Shown one piece after another: positions 1 through 8,587 of a stretch of 48,108 bases of DNA. The stretch is from an uncultured Prevotella sp. (GTDB taxonomy: Bacteria > Bacteroidota > Bacteroidia > Bacteroidales > Bacteroidaceae). Numbering within the stretch: position 1 is the first letter of the stretch; every line of letters begins with the position of its first letter. The stretch is taken from NCBI GenBank assembly GCA_905235835.1, contig CAJONQ010000001.1, positions 1-48,108 on the forward strand, written 5' to 3'. Below the pieces are notes generated by a model. The model was not told the DNA's origin, made no database searches, and saw nothing but the letters and a program-made list of their open reading frames with translations. The translations under genes and the position numbers were made by a program.

Positions 1-120
1 ACTAAAAGAGTGTAGGTTAATGCTATTTTTTGACATTAAATTTAATTTTGCATTTTGTGGAATCACATAAAAGTAGTATCTTATCCCGAACTGGCGTAAA
101 TAATTGTTAGATTAATTAGA

Positions 121-169
121 GATAGAAAAACGACTGGCAAAGTCGTTACTCTGCCAGTCGTTTTCTATC
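121..169. terminator. Bidirectional hairpin terminator
   Basis: The arms at 121-139 and 152-169 are complementary over 18 bp with one bulged A, enclosing a 12-nt loop. A-rich and T-rich runs are built into the stem, so it can act as an intrinsic terminator on either strand. It lies just past the stop codon of the minus-strand remnant at 198-431. I see no gene in bases 1-120, which are AT-rich. Confidence 0.65.
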
Positions 170-197
170 CGCTCAAAAACAGTCTCGGTCGTGTCGG

Positions 198-431
198 TTA
201 CTTGACAACCACTTTACTGCCATTAATGATATACACACCCTTGGGCAATCCTGCAAGTGATGACACACCCGAACGCACTTTCTGACCTTGTAGGTTATAG
301 ACATCTACAGGCTTGTCATATTGGACAAGACCAATGCCCGTTCCCCCCAGGGTCACTTTATAGCCATAGAGCAACACGCTATTGGCTCCTACCGCTACAG
401 CACGATCAAGACGTGCAGCACTGCCATCTGA
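198..431 (-). pseudogene. C-terminal remnant of a secreted or surface protein gene
   Basis: An open minus-strand frame with no start codon encodes about 78 residues ending in DVYNLQGQKV, then GLPKGVYIINGSK and VVVK followed by TAA (198-200). This is the short C-terminal sorting or anchor-like tail common on Prevotella and Bacteroides secreted proteins (known of the family). Everything upstream of the tail is gone: the sequence switches at about 431 into the end of a transposase gene on the opposite strand. I read it as the stub of a gene truncated by an IS-related rearrangement. The identity of the parent protein cannot be recovered. Confidence 0.6.
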
Positions 432-755
432 TCTAAGGCATACTACCTGAAAGAGAAGCTGACGCTCGTCTGGGGACAGCTGGACAAGACGGCGGCAAGA
501 ACCTGGCTGTATGACTGGATACGGGAAGCTATCAGAAGTGATGTCACACAGCTGATCAAAGCTGGACTGTCAATGTTCAAGCACAGGGAGGGCATACTGG
601 CATGGTATGACAAGAGAATCACTACCGCTATGGTAGAGGGTATCAACAACAAGATCAAGGTGATGAAGCGTGAGGCTTATGGCTTCACCGACGACTGCTA
701 TTTTGAGCTTCGTCTGATGGCTCTGCACGATGCTGGTATCACGTCATTCCTGTGA
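432..755 (+). pseudogene. ISL3-family transposase, C-terminal fragment
   Basis: About 107 codons remain, opened by a TGA at 429-431 and closed by TGA at 753-755. The segment TTAMVEGINNKIKVMKREAY followed by G and, after a short spacer, YFELRLMAL matches the end of DDE transposases of the ISL3 group; the Glu in VEG would be the last residue of the catalytic triad. The first two acidic residues and the N-terminal zinc-finger and HTH portions are missing, so the fragment cannot be active. It directly abuts the remnant of a secreted-protein gene. ISL3 assignment rests on motif memory, not on a search. Confidence 0.7.
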
Positions 756-864
756 AGACCCATATTTATTTGAGAATTTTCGAACGAGAGTATCTTCAAG
801 GCTTCAAAGAAAACTAAAAGGTACAAAGAATTTAGAAATACTCCAAAGGATTCAAAAGAAAATT

Positions 865-908
865 GAGAGGGATACCCTCTCCTTGCCTCCCCCTGCTTAG
901 GGGGGAGG
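865..908. terminator. Two adjacent hairpins between remnant and operon end
   Basis: A perfect 7-bp hairpin (GAGAGGG-ATA-CCCTCTC, 865-881) is followed by an 8-bp GC-rich hairpin (CCTCCCCC 886-893 with GGGGGAGG 901-908). They lie just beyond the stop of the minus-strand gene ending at 925. Neither is followed by a clean T-run, so termination is inferred from position and stem stability. The stretch 756-864 holds no gene that I can support. Confidence 0.4.
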
Positions 909-924
909 AAAATAAAAGCAAATG

Positions 925-1422
925 CTATGGATTCTGCAATTGCTGCTCTTCCAGATACCGCTTATACTTACGCTTCCGTTGGTGACAGTAGATAATGATA
1001 ACTAAACCAACTGCCAAGGGGATGAGGGCAAGAAAAGCGAAGAAGAGGAAAAAGGCACCGCCGATGTTAAAGCCGATAGCACCACGCGAGTCGTATTCAG
1101 GCTCCTCATAGAGGGCGAGACTGTCTGTCAGTTCCACTACCAATGCAGAGTCTCCTGCTTCCTCAGCTTTTGCAATCTGTGACTGAATCCGTTGATACTC
1201 CGCCTGTAGGTGGACAGAGTCGGCATTATACGCTTCCATTGCCTCCTCGTACTCCTTCTCTGCCGCAGCGTACTCATCCCTCAGTTCATCCATACGCCTC
1301 TCACCCTCGAAGATCATAGCGACACACAGGATGACAAACAACGCACTACCGATAGTCAGCAGCCATCCGAAAAAATTCAGACAGCCGCTTGGTTTCTTGA
1401 CAGGTCGGGAAATCTGTTCCAT
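925..1422 (-). CDS. Small two-TM coiled-coil membrane protein, function unknown
   Basis: The product is 165 aa. A hydrophobic segment at about residues 17-38 is followed by an acidic, Glu/Ala-rich stretch (about 40-110) predicted to be a coiled coil, then a second long hydrophobic segment (about 118-145) and a basic, Gln-rich tail. Both ends are probably cytoplasmic, with the coiled coil outside the membrane. Its ATG overlaps the TAA of the esterase gene upstream (TAATG, 1420-1424), so translation is probably coupled. It is the last gene of the Fur-purA-hisS run. I do not recognise a family, and being membrane bound it does not obviously share its neighbours' biochemistry. Confidence 0.75.
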   Translation of the reverse strand: MEQISRPVKKPSGCLNFFGWLLTIGSALFVILCVAMIFEGERRMDELRDEYAAAEKEYEEAMEAYNADSVHLQAEYQRIQSQIAKAEEAGDSALVVELTDSLALYEEPEYDSRGAIGFNIGGAFFLFFAFLALIPLAVGLVIIIYCHQRKRKYKRYLEEQQLQNP

Positions 1423-2246
1423 TACTTCTTGGCTTTAATATGATATTTCTCCAATACAGGAATCTCTTTGACAAGGGCATCAGACAAGAGTCCTGCCACG
1501 ACATGAGCACCATATATATTATAATGTGTATTGTCCTGACGACCTTGCGGTAAGGCAGGATGCTCGCCGGGCTTATACCACATGTGGAGTTTCTTGGAGC
1601 CCTCGACACCCAACGACTGCTCTAAATCGTGCGTAATCTTATTGGCATCCACGAAATGCGCATTCATACGCTGTGCCACATCACGAGGGGCCACAGCATA
1701 AAGTTTGTGAGTGTCGATCAGGGAATCGCCCTCCGCAACGTTAGCACCATCAGCGAAAGTGGTGTTACGTAACGCCTCGTCATCGTCGTTCTTCACTGCC
1801 TTCGTAGCAAAGTTACGACGGACAACGGGATTCATGATAATGGGGATGCCCCCTTTCTCACGTGTCTCCCGTACAAACTTCGCCAGATTATAGTCGAAGG
1901 TAGAGCCTGGATCAGTATGACGGTCAGCCTTGGGTTTCTCATCATTATGTCCAAACTGGATGATGACATAGTCACCAGGACGGATGAGTGAGAGCACCTT
2001 GTCCCATCGTCCCTCGTCAATAAAACTCTTGGAGGAACGACCGTTGACGGCATGGTTGTCGACTCGGATATAGGTGGAGTCAAAATATTCCTGCAACGCC
2101 ATCGCCCACCCTCTCTCCGGTGAACCCGTAGAGAGGTCTTTCTTTGCCGCTGTGGAGTCGCCAATCACGAAAATGGTCGTCACATGGTCCGGCATCAGAG
2201 AGGTCAGTGTCGCCAAGACCAGCAATGCTATGAATACTTTTCTCAT
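1422..2246 (-). CDS. SGNH/GDSL esterase, rhamnogalacturonan acetylesterase type (CE12-like)
   Basis: The product is 274 aa. An N-terminal hydrophobic segment (about 1-17) could be a signal peptide. The SGNH blocks are clear: VIGDSTAA (catalytic Ser, block I), AVNGRSS (block II Gly), [11 protein letters not shown] (block III Asn), and a late [14 protein letters not shown] with the Asp and His of block V. This layout matches rhamnogalacturonan acetylesterases, which deacetylate pectin; the true substrate is inferred. The ATG overlaps the hisS stop (ATGA, 2243-2246). A carbohydrate esterase at the end of an operon with hisS and purA is odd, and transcription may simply be shared. Confidence 0.82.
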   Translation of the reverse strand: MRKVFIALLVLATLTSLMPDHVTTIFVIGDSTAAKKDLSTGSPERGWAMALQEYFDSTYIRVDNHAVNGRSSKSFIDEGRWDKVLSLIRPGDYVIIQFGHNDEKPKADRHTDPGSTFDYNLAKFVRETREKGGIPIIMNPVVRRNFATKAVKNDDDEALRNTTFADGANVAEGDSLIDTHKLYAVAPRDVAQRMNAHFVDANKITHDLEQSLGVEGSKKLHMWYKPGEHPALPQGRQDNTHYNIYGAHVVAGLLSDALVKEIPVLEKYHIKAKK

Positions 2247-3601
2247 AACGTAGCTATCAGTTCTTCGGGTGTTACCAGCTGCTGCTCACCCGTCTCCATA
2301 TTCTTGAGGGTGATCTTCCCTTCCTTCATCTCATTCTCACCAGCGAGGGCGACAAAAGGAATCTGCTTGGCATTGGCATAACTCATCTGCTTCTTCATCT
2401 TAGCAGCATCCGGATAGATTTCCGCCCTAATTCCTTGCGCACGTACCTTATTTAATATAGACAAGCAATAAGCAGTCTCTTTCTCTCCGAAATTGATGAA
2501 GAGGATCTGGGTAGCTGTCATTGAGTCTTTTGGATAAAGGTCTAAGGTGTTGAGGACATCATAAATACGGTCGGCACCAAAGGAGATACCTACCCCACTC
2601 AACCCCGGCATGCCGAAGATACCAGTCAGGTTGTCGTAGCGACCACCACCAGTGATACTACCCATCTCCACATCCAAAGCCTTCACCTCGAAGATGGCAC
2701 CTGTGTAATAGTTCAAGCCACGAGCCAGTGTGAGGTCGAGTTGTATCTCATTCTTCAAGCCGACAGACTTGAGGACATTCAGGATATACTGCGTCTCCTC
2801 GACACCTTTCTGTCCTGTCTCACTACCACTGAGCACTTCCGCAATGGTCTGCAGTTTCTCGTCATTGGTACCCGACAAAGAGATGATAGGCTGTAGTTTA
2901 GCAATCTGCTCCTCGCTGAGTCCGTCCTCACGCAACTCCGCATTGACATTGTCAATACCGATCTTATCGAGTTTGTCAATCGCAACTGTGATATCCACAA
3001 TCTTATCAGCAGCACCAATAACCTCTGCGATACCAGACAGTATCTTGCGGTTATTTATCTTGATCTGAACACGGATGCCAAAACGAGTGAATACTGTATC
3101 CACTATCTGCATCAGCTCCACCTCGTTCAGCAGAGAGTCAGAGCCTACCACATCGGCATCACACTGATAGAACTCACGATAACGACCCTTCTGAGGACGG
3201 TCAGCACGCCATACAGGCTGTATCTGATAACGCTTGAAGGGCAGTTGTAACTCTTCCCGATGCATCACCACATAACGGGCAAAAGGCACTGTCAAATCAT
3301 AACGGAGTCCTTTCTCGCAGAGTTTGGCGGCAAGGTGCAGGGAGTTACGCTCTTGCAGCTCCTGTTCTGTCACCTTACCCATGAAGTCACCACTGTTCAG
3401 TACTTTGAAGAGCAGTTTGTCACCCTCTTCTCCGTATTTTCCCATCAAGGTCTGAAGAGTCTCCATCGCTGGAGTCTCTATCTGCTGAAAACCATAAAGC
3501 GCATATACCTCACGAATGGTATTGAAGATATAGTTGCGCTTCGCCATCTCGACAGGTCCGAAATCGCGCGTTCCCTTTGGTATACTTGGTTTCTGTGCCA
3601 T
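2243..3601 (-). CDS. hisS: Histidyl-tRNA synthetase
   Basis: The product is 452 aa, a class II aminoacyl-tRNA synthetase that charges tRNA-His in the cytoplasm. Visible features are the N-terminal [10 protein letters not shown], the TPAMETL motif-1 region (about 43-49), the [12 protein letters not shown] segment (99-110), motif 2 around [17 protein letters not shown] sequence (about 139-150), the histidine-specific [12 protein letters not shown] and the [18 protein letters not shown] motif-3 region. The C-terminal anticodon-binding domain follows. Its ATG directly follows the purA stop with no gap (TAA then ATG), and its own stop overlaps the next start, so all three genes are one unit. Full length for the family. 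Confidence 0.96.
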   Translation of the reverse strand: MAQKPSIPKGTRDFGPVEMAKRNYIFNTIREVYALYGFQQIETPAMETLQTLMGKYGEEGDKLLFKVLNSGDFMGKVTEQELQERNSLHLAAKLCEKGLRYDLTVPFARYVVMHREELQLPFKRYQIQPVWRADRPQKGRYREFYQCDADVVGSDSLLNEVELMQIVDTVFTRFGIRVQIKINNRKILSGIAEVIGAADKIVDITVAIDKLDKIGIDNVNAELREDGLSEEQIAKLQPIISLSGTNDEKLQTIAEVLSGSETGQKGVEETQYILNVLKSVGLKNEIQLDLTLARGLNYYTGAIFEVKALDVEMGSITGGGRYDNLTGIFGMPGLSGVGISFGADRIYDVLNTLDLYPKDSMTATQILFINFGEKETAYCLSILNKVRAQGIRAEIYPDAAKMKKQMSYANAKQIPFVALAGENEMKEGKITLKNMETGEQQLVTPEELIATL

Positions 3602-4873
3602 TTACTTTCTTACAATTGTTTGTGCTCTATCCGGACCGATAGAGATAATCTTAATAGGAGTCTCTAAGAAGTCCTCCAAGAACTTGATATAGTCTTTGAA
3701 TGCCTGTGGGAACTGCTCCTCACTGGTAAACGATGTCATATCCGTCTTCCATCCCGGGAGTTCCTTGAAGACAGGCTCGATACCTTCCTCTATATTATAG
3801 GGGAAATAATCGATCTCCGTACCATTCTGCTTATAGGCAACACATGCCTTGATGGTATCGAAGTCGTCCAGCACGTCACTCTTCATCATAATCAACTGGG
3901 TGACACCATTCACCATGATAGAGTATTTCAAAGCGATCAGGTCAATCCATCCACAACGACGCTCACGACCAGTCACCGCACCATACTCATGACCCAAGTC
4001 ACGGATGCGCTTACCTGTCTCGTCAAACAACTCTGTGGGGAAAGGACCAGCACCGACACGAGTGCAATATGCCTTCATAATACCATAGACATCACCTATC
4101 TTATTAGGACCAATACCCAGACCCGTGCAAGCACCAGCACAGATGGTATTAGAAGAGGTCACGAAAGGATATGATCCGAAATCAATATCCAACATGGTAC
4201 CCTGAGCACCCTCACAAAGAACAGTCTTGCCACTCCTCAACAAGTTGTTGATCTCATGTTCTGAGTCCACAATCGGGAACTGACGCAGATATTCGATGCC
4301 CTCCAGCCATTTCTTCTCCACCTCTGTGATGTCGTAATCAAAGTTCAGTGACATGAGGATCGCCTCGTGACGAGCCTTTGCCTTGGCATATTTCTCCTCG
4401 AAGTTCTCAAGGATATCACCAACACGCAAACCATTACGGCTCACCTTATCTGTATAGGTAGGACCAATACCCTTACCAGTAGTACCTACTTTATTCTTTC
4501 CTTTTTGTGCCTCGTATGCCGCATCCAGAACACGATGGGTAGGCATGATGAGATGTGCTTTCTTGGAGATATGCAGTCTGCTCTTCAACTCATGACCACT
4601 TGCCTCCAAGGCTTTTGCCTCTTCCATAAACAAGTCGGGAGCTAATACCACACCATTTCCGATGATGTTAACCTTACCACCCTGGAAGATACCAGAAGGG
4701 ATGCTGCGAAGGACATATTTCTGTCCCTCAAACTCCAACGTATGTCCTGCGTTAGGACCACCCTGAAAGCGAGCAACCACATCATACTGTGGTGTCAACA
4801 CATCTACTACTTTTCCTTTTCCCTCATCGCCCCACTGCAATCCGAGCAGGACATCTACTTTTCCTTTATTCAT
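3602..4873 (-). CDS. purA: Adenylosuccinate synthetase
   Basis: The product is 423 aa and carries out the first committed step from IMP to AMP (IMP plus aspartate plus GTP). The N-terminus shows LLGLQWGDEGKGK with the catalytic Asp16 and P-loop lysines, then GGPNAGHTL with the catalytic His, the IMP loop GTTGKGIGPTYTDK, CEGAQGTMLDIDFG, and the GTP-binding NGVTQLIMMKSDVLDDF. Length is normal. The start ATG overlaps the stop of the Fur-family gene (ATGA, 4870-4873), placing purA under that regulator's promoter. Metal or peroxide control of purine synthesis is only a suggestion from this arrangement. Confidence 0.96.
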   Translation of the reverse strand: MNKGKVDVLLGLQWGDEGKGKVVDVLTPQYDVVARFQGGPNAGHTLEFEGQKYVLRSIPSGIFQGGKVNIIGNGVVLAPDLFMEEAKALEASGHELKSRLHISKKAHLIMPTHRVLDAAYEAQKGKNKVGTTGKGIGPTYTDKVSRNGLRVGDILENFEEKYAKAKARHEAILMSLNFDYDITEVEKKWLEGIEYLRQFPIVDSEHEINNLLRSGKTVLCEGAQGTMLDIDFGSYPFVTSSNTICAGACTGLGIGPNKIGDVYGIMKAYCTRVGAGPFPTELFDETGKRIRDLGHEYGAVTGRERRCGWIDLIALKYSIMVNGVTQLIMMKSDVLDDFDTIKACVAYKQNGTEIDYFPYNIEEGIEPVFKELPGWKTDMTSFTSEEQFPQAFKDYIKFLEDFLETPIKIISIGPDRAQTIVRK

Positions 4874-5367
4874 TTTTTCTTATTTTGAGTTTTTTGCTTT
4901 TTCTGCTGAGTTTTCGTCCTCGTAATCTTTGCCTGACATGTGCTGCAAATCCCATAGATATAAAGGGAATATCCATCCTTACGGAAGCGTTTCAAATGCA
5001 TATTACTGATTGTCTCAGATATTTGAGGAGACTTTATCTCTGTCACTTTTCCACAAACGGTACATATCTGATGACTATGACTATTGTTGTCATAACACGC
5101 CTCATACTTCGTTTGTCCTTGGAAACGATGACGAATCACCAGACGTAACTCCATAAAGAGCTTTAACGTATTATAGAGCGTTGCCCGACTAACAGGAAAC
5201 TTATTATCCTTAGCCAGATTGTCACTAAGCTCCTCAAGGGTAAAATGCCCGTTTATATCATATATCGCATCTAATATAGCATATCGCTCAGGCGTTTTCC
5301 GGTGATTATTCATCTCCAGATAATTAGTCAGAATCTGCCTGACTGTTGTCCTCACGCTTTCCTTCAT
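4870..5367 (-). CDS. Fur-family metal- or peroxide-responsive regulator
   Basis: The product is 165 aa. A winged-helix DNA-binding domain occupies about residues 10-90 (PERYAILDAI, then VSRATLYNTL as recognition helix). The dimerisation and metal region has SHSHQICTVCGKV and a later CSTCQAK, so both CxxC pairs of the structural zinc site are present. The tail (about 148-165) is very Lys/Gln-rich and beyond the usual end. The sequence cannot separate Fur, PerR and Zur. It heads the purA-hisS operon behind a promoter that contains a TTATT-TAG-AATAA palindrome, which suggests autoregulation. Confidence 0.88.
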   Translation of the reverse strand: MKESVRTTVRQILTNYLEMNNHRKTPERYAILDAIYDINGHFTLEELSDNLAKDNKFPVSRATLYNTLKLFMELRLVIRHRFQGQTKYEACYDNNSHSHQICTVCGKVTEIKSPQISETISNMHLKRFRKDGYSLYIYGICSTCQAKITRTKTQQKKQKTQNKKK

Positions 5368-5392
5368 AAAATCATTAATACCTAAATCCGCA

Positions 5393-5420
5393 CAAAATTA
5401 CAACATTTTATTTAGAATAA
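5393..5420 (-). promoter_or_regulatory. Promoter and possible autoregulatory palindrome of the Fur-family operon
   Basis: On the minus strand TAATTTTG (5393-5400) matches the Bacteroidota -7 element TAnnTTTG, which would start transcription near 5387, about 20 nt before the ATG. A 13-bp palindrome, TTATT-TAG-AATAA (5408-5420), falls between the -7 and the expected -33 positions. It resembles a relaxed Fur/PerR box in composition and symmetry. Binding is inferred. Confidence 0.5.
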
Positions 5421-5432
5421 GGCATTAATTAT

Positions 5433-6053
5433 TTAAAAAAGTTCTAAATTAAGACTTTTAAGTGCACTTTTTGCCATTCGCTCATAGACAAGTCCTAATT
5501 CCGCAAAGCGGATAACACTTTGCATAGAGGCTTTCCGCACAATCAATGAGGTCCCCTGTAAAGCCACAAGTGCCTGATCAATGAACTCATTGATTCCTCT
5601 CTCATTTGGTTCTTGCTTATTCATAAACAAACGAGTGAGGATATGGAAACCACATAACTGGTATAACTCTTTGTCTGAAGCCATCCATTGATATGCCTTC
5701 TCTGCAGCGAAAGGAAGATACTGATAGAGGTTAAATGCCGCTTGCTCCGCAATTTCCTGCGAGACAGTCTGCTCCATCCAAATATCAACCACCTCTGGTA
5801 GCATTTCATTTACCGGCATAATCATTGTAGCGAGAATCTTACATTCTCTGACATCCGCTTTCCAAAGCTCAATCGCTAAGTCGTAGTCTTTCCCGATTTC
5901 TCTGGCTTTCTCTTGGAGCATCGGAATAGAAGCCCCCCAATTGAGTTGATACTCAACACCCTTGTCACGCATGGATTGAGCCGTCTTTCCGTCCATCAGT
6001 AATCGGAAAGACTGCTTAATCTCCTTCACTTGATCTTGCACCCCTTTCCTCAT
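5433..6053 (-). CDS. AlkD-like HEAT-repeat protein (DNA alkylation repair family)
   Basis: The product is 206 aa and all-helical in character. The segment LNWGASIPMLQEKAREIG followed by a helix with IELWKADVRECKILATMIM is the family signature, with the Trp, Asp and Arg positions that in AlkD-type enzymes surround the damaged base. Family members excise N3/N7-alkylated purines without base flipping. The protein is shorter than Bacillus AlkD (about 235 aa) and shows divergence, so enzymatic activity is not certain. Its ATG overlaps the DPP III stop (ATGA, 6050-6053), so it is the last gene of the AraC-DPP III-AlkD unit. Confidence 0.75.
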   Translation of the reverse strand: MRKGVQDQVKEIKQSFRLLMDGKTAQSMRDKGVEYQLNWGASIPMLQEKAREIGKDYDLAIELWKADVRECKILATMIMPVNEMLPEVVDIWMEQTVSQEIAEQAAFNLYQYLPFAAEKAYQWMASDKELYQLCGFHILTRLFMNKQEPNERGINEFIDQALVALQGTSLIVRKASMQSVIRFAELGLVYERMAKSALKSLNLELF

Positions 6054-7993
6054 ATCAATGTGCCATATTCCGTGCTATATCGCAACATCTGTTCTGCATA
6101 GCCCTCTGAGTAATCAACATGGATATCAATGATTTCCCCTACAGCATTCCTCTCTGGTGTCAGTTTAGGATTGATAAATCCCTTATAAGGAGCCAAATTC
6201 AAACGTTGATAACGATCCAATATCTCCTGATGGACAACAGGGTCAACATTAACCGCATAACGTTCTACTAACTGACGGGCTGCCTCGTAATCACCCTCAC
6301 TCTTAATACGTTGTATTTCTGCAAGAAGGGTTGCGAATAATCGACGTAACGCTTGATAGTCATTGATCTTCACATAAGTCTTCCCATTTTGTTTAACAAC
6401 AGAGATAGCATTGCCATTCTCATGACACCAATGAGCTATCAATGCACGATTTCTCATATGCGCTTCCTCTATCTGATTCCCTGGCTGTATACGAATCAAC
6501 TGTGTCAATAGTCCATTCATTATATAGGTATAATACTGAGACTTATAAGCTTCCTCATTTGGTGTCAGCCCAAGTTCCACCAATTTAGTATCAGCGATAT
6601 AATAGAGACCAAAAAGGTCTGCACGCGCTTCCTCTATCGTATTACCATAGGCTTTCAGGGCATCTGGGTCCGTACCAGGCAATAGTTGTCCACTCCCATG
6701 ACCAAGACATTCATGGAGATCTGTATGGAGGTCATCACAAATGTCGCCATATTGCTCTATGAATGCCAGAGTATACTCATCAATGACAAACTCCTCCTTA
6801 AAGCCATTGCCATGCGCTGCTTTATTATACGCATCTGTAATATTACTGATGGTAATACTTTTACTACCATATTCTGCTCTGATCCAATCAGCATTAGGCA
6901 GATTGATACCGATAGCAGTGGAAGGATACTCATCACCTCCCAGCATAGCGGCACAAATCGCATTAGCAGTAACACCTTTCACGTGTTTCTTACGGAAACG
7001 AGGGTCAACAGGTGAGTGATCCTCAAACCATTGAGCATTCGTACTAATGGTCTGTGTTCGCTTGGTTGCCTCAAGGTCTTTGTACTCTACGATGCCTTCC
7101 CATGAGCCTTTCAGTCCTAAAGGATCGCCATATACCTCTATGAACCCATTCACAAAATCCACTCTGCCCTCATGCTCACTTACCCACTCTTTGCAATAGG
7201 CATTAAAACATTGAAGATCACCTGTTCTATAGTAGTTTACTAAAAGATCTATCACACGTACTTGATGCTCATTCTCCGCATATTCCTTTGCCTGTTCTAG
7301 CCAATAGACAATCTTCTCTATTGCCGCAGAGTATCTTCCTCCAATACGCCAAACATCCTCATACATCCGACCATCTTGTTTAATCAACGTGGAATTAAGT
7401 CCGAACGAAGGCGGCTCCTCTCCCTGATATTCATCTTTCTGATGTTGATAAAAAGCTTCTGCCTCCTGTTGGCTTACATTCTGATAGAAATGACAGGCAG
7501 AGGTCTGCACCAAGTCCTCGCCATCATTCTTATTCACTCTTTTAGGAGCAACCTTGGGATCGAAGATAACTGGAAATATCTCACGACACAAATCTTCTAA
7601 TGACTCTCCTTTTCCTAAAGGTAGGAGATTCAAAGGCACCTGTTGTAATACCTCTTCTAAATAGCTTTGTGAAAAACCTGGTTGGAATTTCTCCGAGCCA
7701 TAATGATGATAAATACCATTAGAAAACCATATTCGCTTCAAGTAGATTTCGAGTGCCAGAAAATCTTCGGTATGATGATCAATTCCTTCTGTAATATATA
7801 TAGCCTCCAACAATTTACGAATACGGAGATTATATGCGCCAAACTGGTCGAAAGTAATATCACGACCAAACAATGTGGCTTGCGAAAGGGCATAGATATA
7901 TTGTTTCTGACGCAAAGATAACTGCTCAAAACCAGGAAGTTGGTATCTGAGCAGTTGCAGATCAGCGAAACGTTCGTCTGAATAACTAAACAT
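6050..7993 (-). CDS. Dipeptidyl peptidase III-like metallopeptidase (family M49)
   Basis: The product is 647 aa. The zinc motif HECLGH lies at residues 427-432 (His427, Glu428, His432), followed by GSGQLLPG, and the second M49 motif EEARAD is visible about 30 residues later. HECLGH in place of the eukaryotic HELLGH is typical of Bacteroides enzymes (known). Members release N-terminal dipeptides from oligopeptides. I see no signal peptide or lipobox, so a cytoplasmic location is likely, unlike some Bacteroides homologues. It overlaps the AraC-type gene by 8 nt and the AlkD-like gene by 4 nt. Confidence 0.88.
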   Translation of the reverse strand: MFSYSDERFADLQLLRYQLPGFEQLSLRQKQYIYALSQATLFGRDITFDQFGAYNLRIRKLLEAIYITEGIDHHTEDFLALEIYLKRIWFSNGIYHHYGSEKFQPGFSQSYLEEVLQQVPLNLLPLGKGESLEDLCREIFPVIFDPKVAPKRVNKNDGEDLVQTSACHFYQNVSQQEAEAFYQHQKDEYQGEEPPSFGLNSTLIKQDGRMYEDVWRIGGRYSAAIEKIVYWLEQAKEYAENEHQVRVIDLLVNYYRTGDLQCFNAYCKEWVSEHEGRVDFVNGFIEVYGDPLGLKGSWEGIVEYKDLEATKRTQTISTNAQWFEDHSPVDPRFRKKHVKGVTANAICAAMLGGDEYPSTAIGINLPNADWIRAEYGSKSITISNITDAYNKAAHGNGFKEEFVIDEYTLAFIEQYGDICDDLHTDLHECLGHGSGQLLPGTDPDALKAYGNTIEEARADLFGLYYIADTKLVELGLTPNEEAYKSQYYTYIMNGLLTQLIRIQPGNQIEEAHMRNRALIAHWCHENGNAISVVKQNGKTYVKINDYQALRRLFATLLAEIQRIKSEGDYEAARQLVERYAVNVDPVVHQEILDRYQRLNLAPYKGFINPKLTPERNAVGEIIDIHVDYSEGYAEQMLRYSTEYGTLI

Positions 7994-8456
7994 CCTTACT
8001 CTTAGTTTTCTTTTTTGTTCGTTTTACTTTCTGAGAGGGGTGAGCTTCATAATGCTTCAAGCGATACTCCCGAGGAGTCATGTTCATGAATTTGTAGAAA
8101 GAAGCATAGAAAGACTGGCGATTAGCAAATCCAACCATGTCACTGACTTCCTCCATCGTCAGATTCTGATAGCGCTTATCCACCATAATAGTCATTGCCT
8201 CCTCAATTCGGAACTTATTCACAAACGAGGTGTAGTTCATATGAAACTGAACACTCACTACCGCAGAGATATATCGGGTGTTAGTCCCTAAATCCTCTGC
8301 CAACTTCTTTGCAGAATAATCCTTGTCTTTGTACTTCTTCTGCATGACAATGACATCCAAGATACGACCTTTCAGACCATCCATCAACTGAGGATTCACC
8401 AACGTCCTATACGCCGCTTCCTTCACTTTTTTCTCAGTGATATTATACTTTGCCAT
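7986..8456 (-). CDS. AraC-family transcriptional regulator, DNA-binding domain only
   Basis: With the start at 8456 (MAKYNITEKK) the product is 156 aa. The frame stays open to 8534, but the upstream extension would begin upstream of the TAnnTTTG promoter at 8503-8510, so it is rejected. The C-terminal half is an AraC HTH: EEAMTIMV, then LTMEEVSDMVGFANRQSF and YKFMNMTPREYR. The N-terminal part (about 1-55) is short and lacks a sensor domain, as in the small AraC proteins common in Prevotella. It heads the operon with DPP III and the AlkD-like gene. Target genes and ligand cannot be told. Confidence 0.85.
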   Translation of the reverse strand: MAKYNITEKKVKEAAYRTLVNPQLMDGLKGRILDVIVMQKKYKDKDYSAKKLAEDLGTNTRYISAVVSVQFHMNYTSFVNKFRIEEAMTIMVDKRYQNLTMEEVSDMVGFANRQSFYASFYKFMNMTPREYRLKHYEAHPSQKVKRTKKKTKSKDV

Positions 8457-8502
8457 ACTAAAATAAATGTAAACAGGATGATTATTTTGTTTATTTTCAT
8501 TG

Positions 8503-8510
8503 CAAATATA
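8503..8510 (-). promoter_or_regulatory. Promoter -7 element of the AraC-type operon
   Basis: TATATTTG on the minus strand matches TAnnTTTG exactly. The start would be near 8497, giving a leader of about 40 nt before the ATG at 8456. It supports the shorter start of the regulator. Confidence 0.6.
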
Positions 8511-8563
8511 GTAAAAAAATCTATAATACATCATTATTCAACAGTTTTTTAGAAATTATTTAT

Positions 8564-8571
8564 TAATTTTG
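8564..8571 (+). promoter_or_regulatory. Promoter -7 element of recQ
   Basis: TAATTTTG matches TAnnTTTG, 17 nt upstream of the recQ ATG (8588). The start would be near 8578, leaving a leader of about 10 nt. The promoter is divergent from that of the AraC-type gene, with 53 bp between the two elements. Confidence 0.6.
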
Positions 8572-8587
8572 TTCCCAAAATGACGAA

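Noticed and set aside
8457..8534. Upstream start for the AraC-type protein
   Set aside because: The extra 26 residues span the promoter -7 element at 8503-8510.
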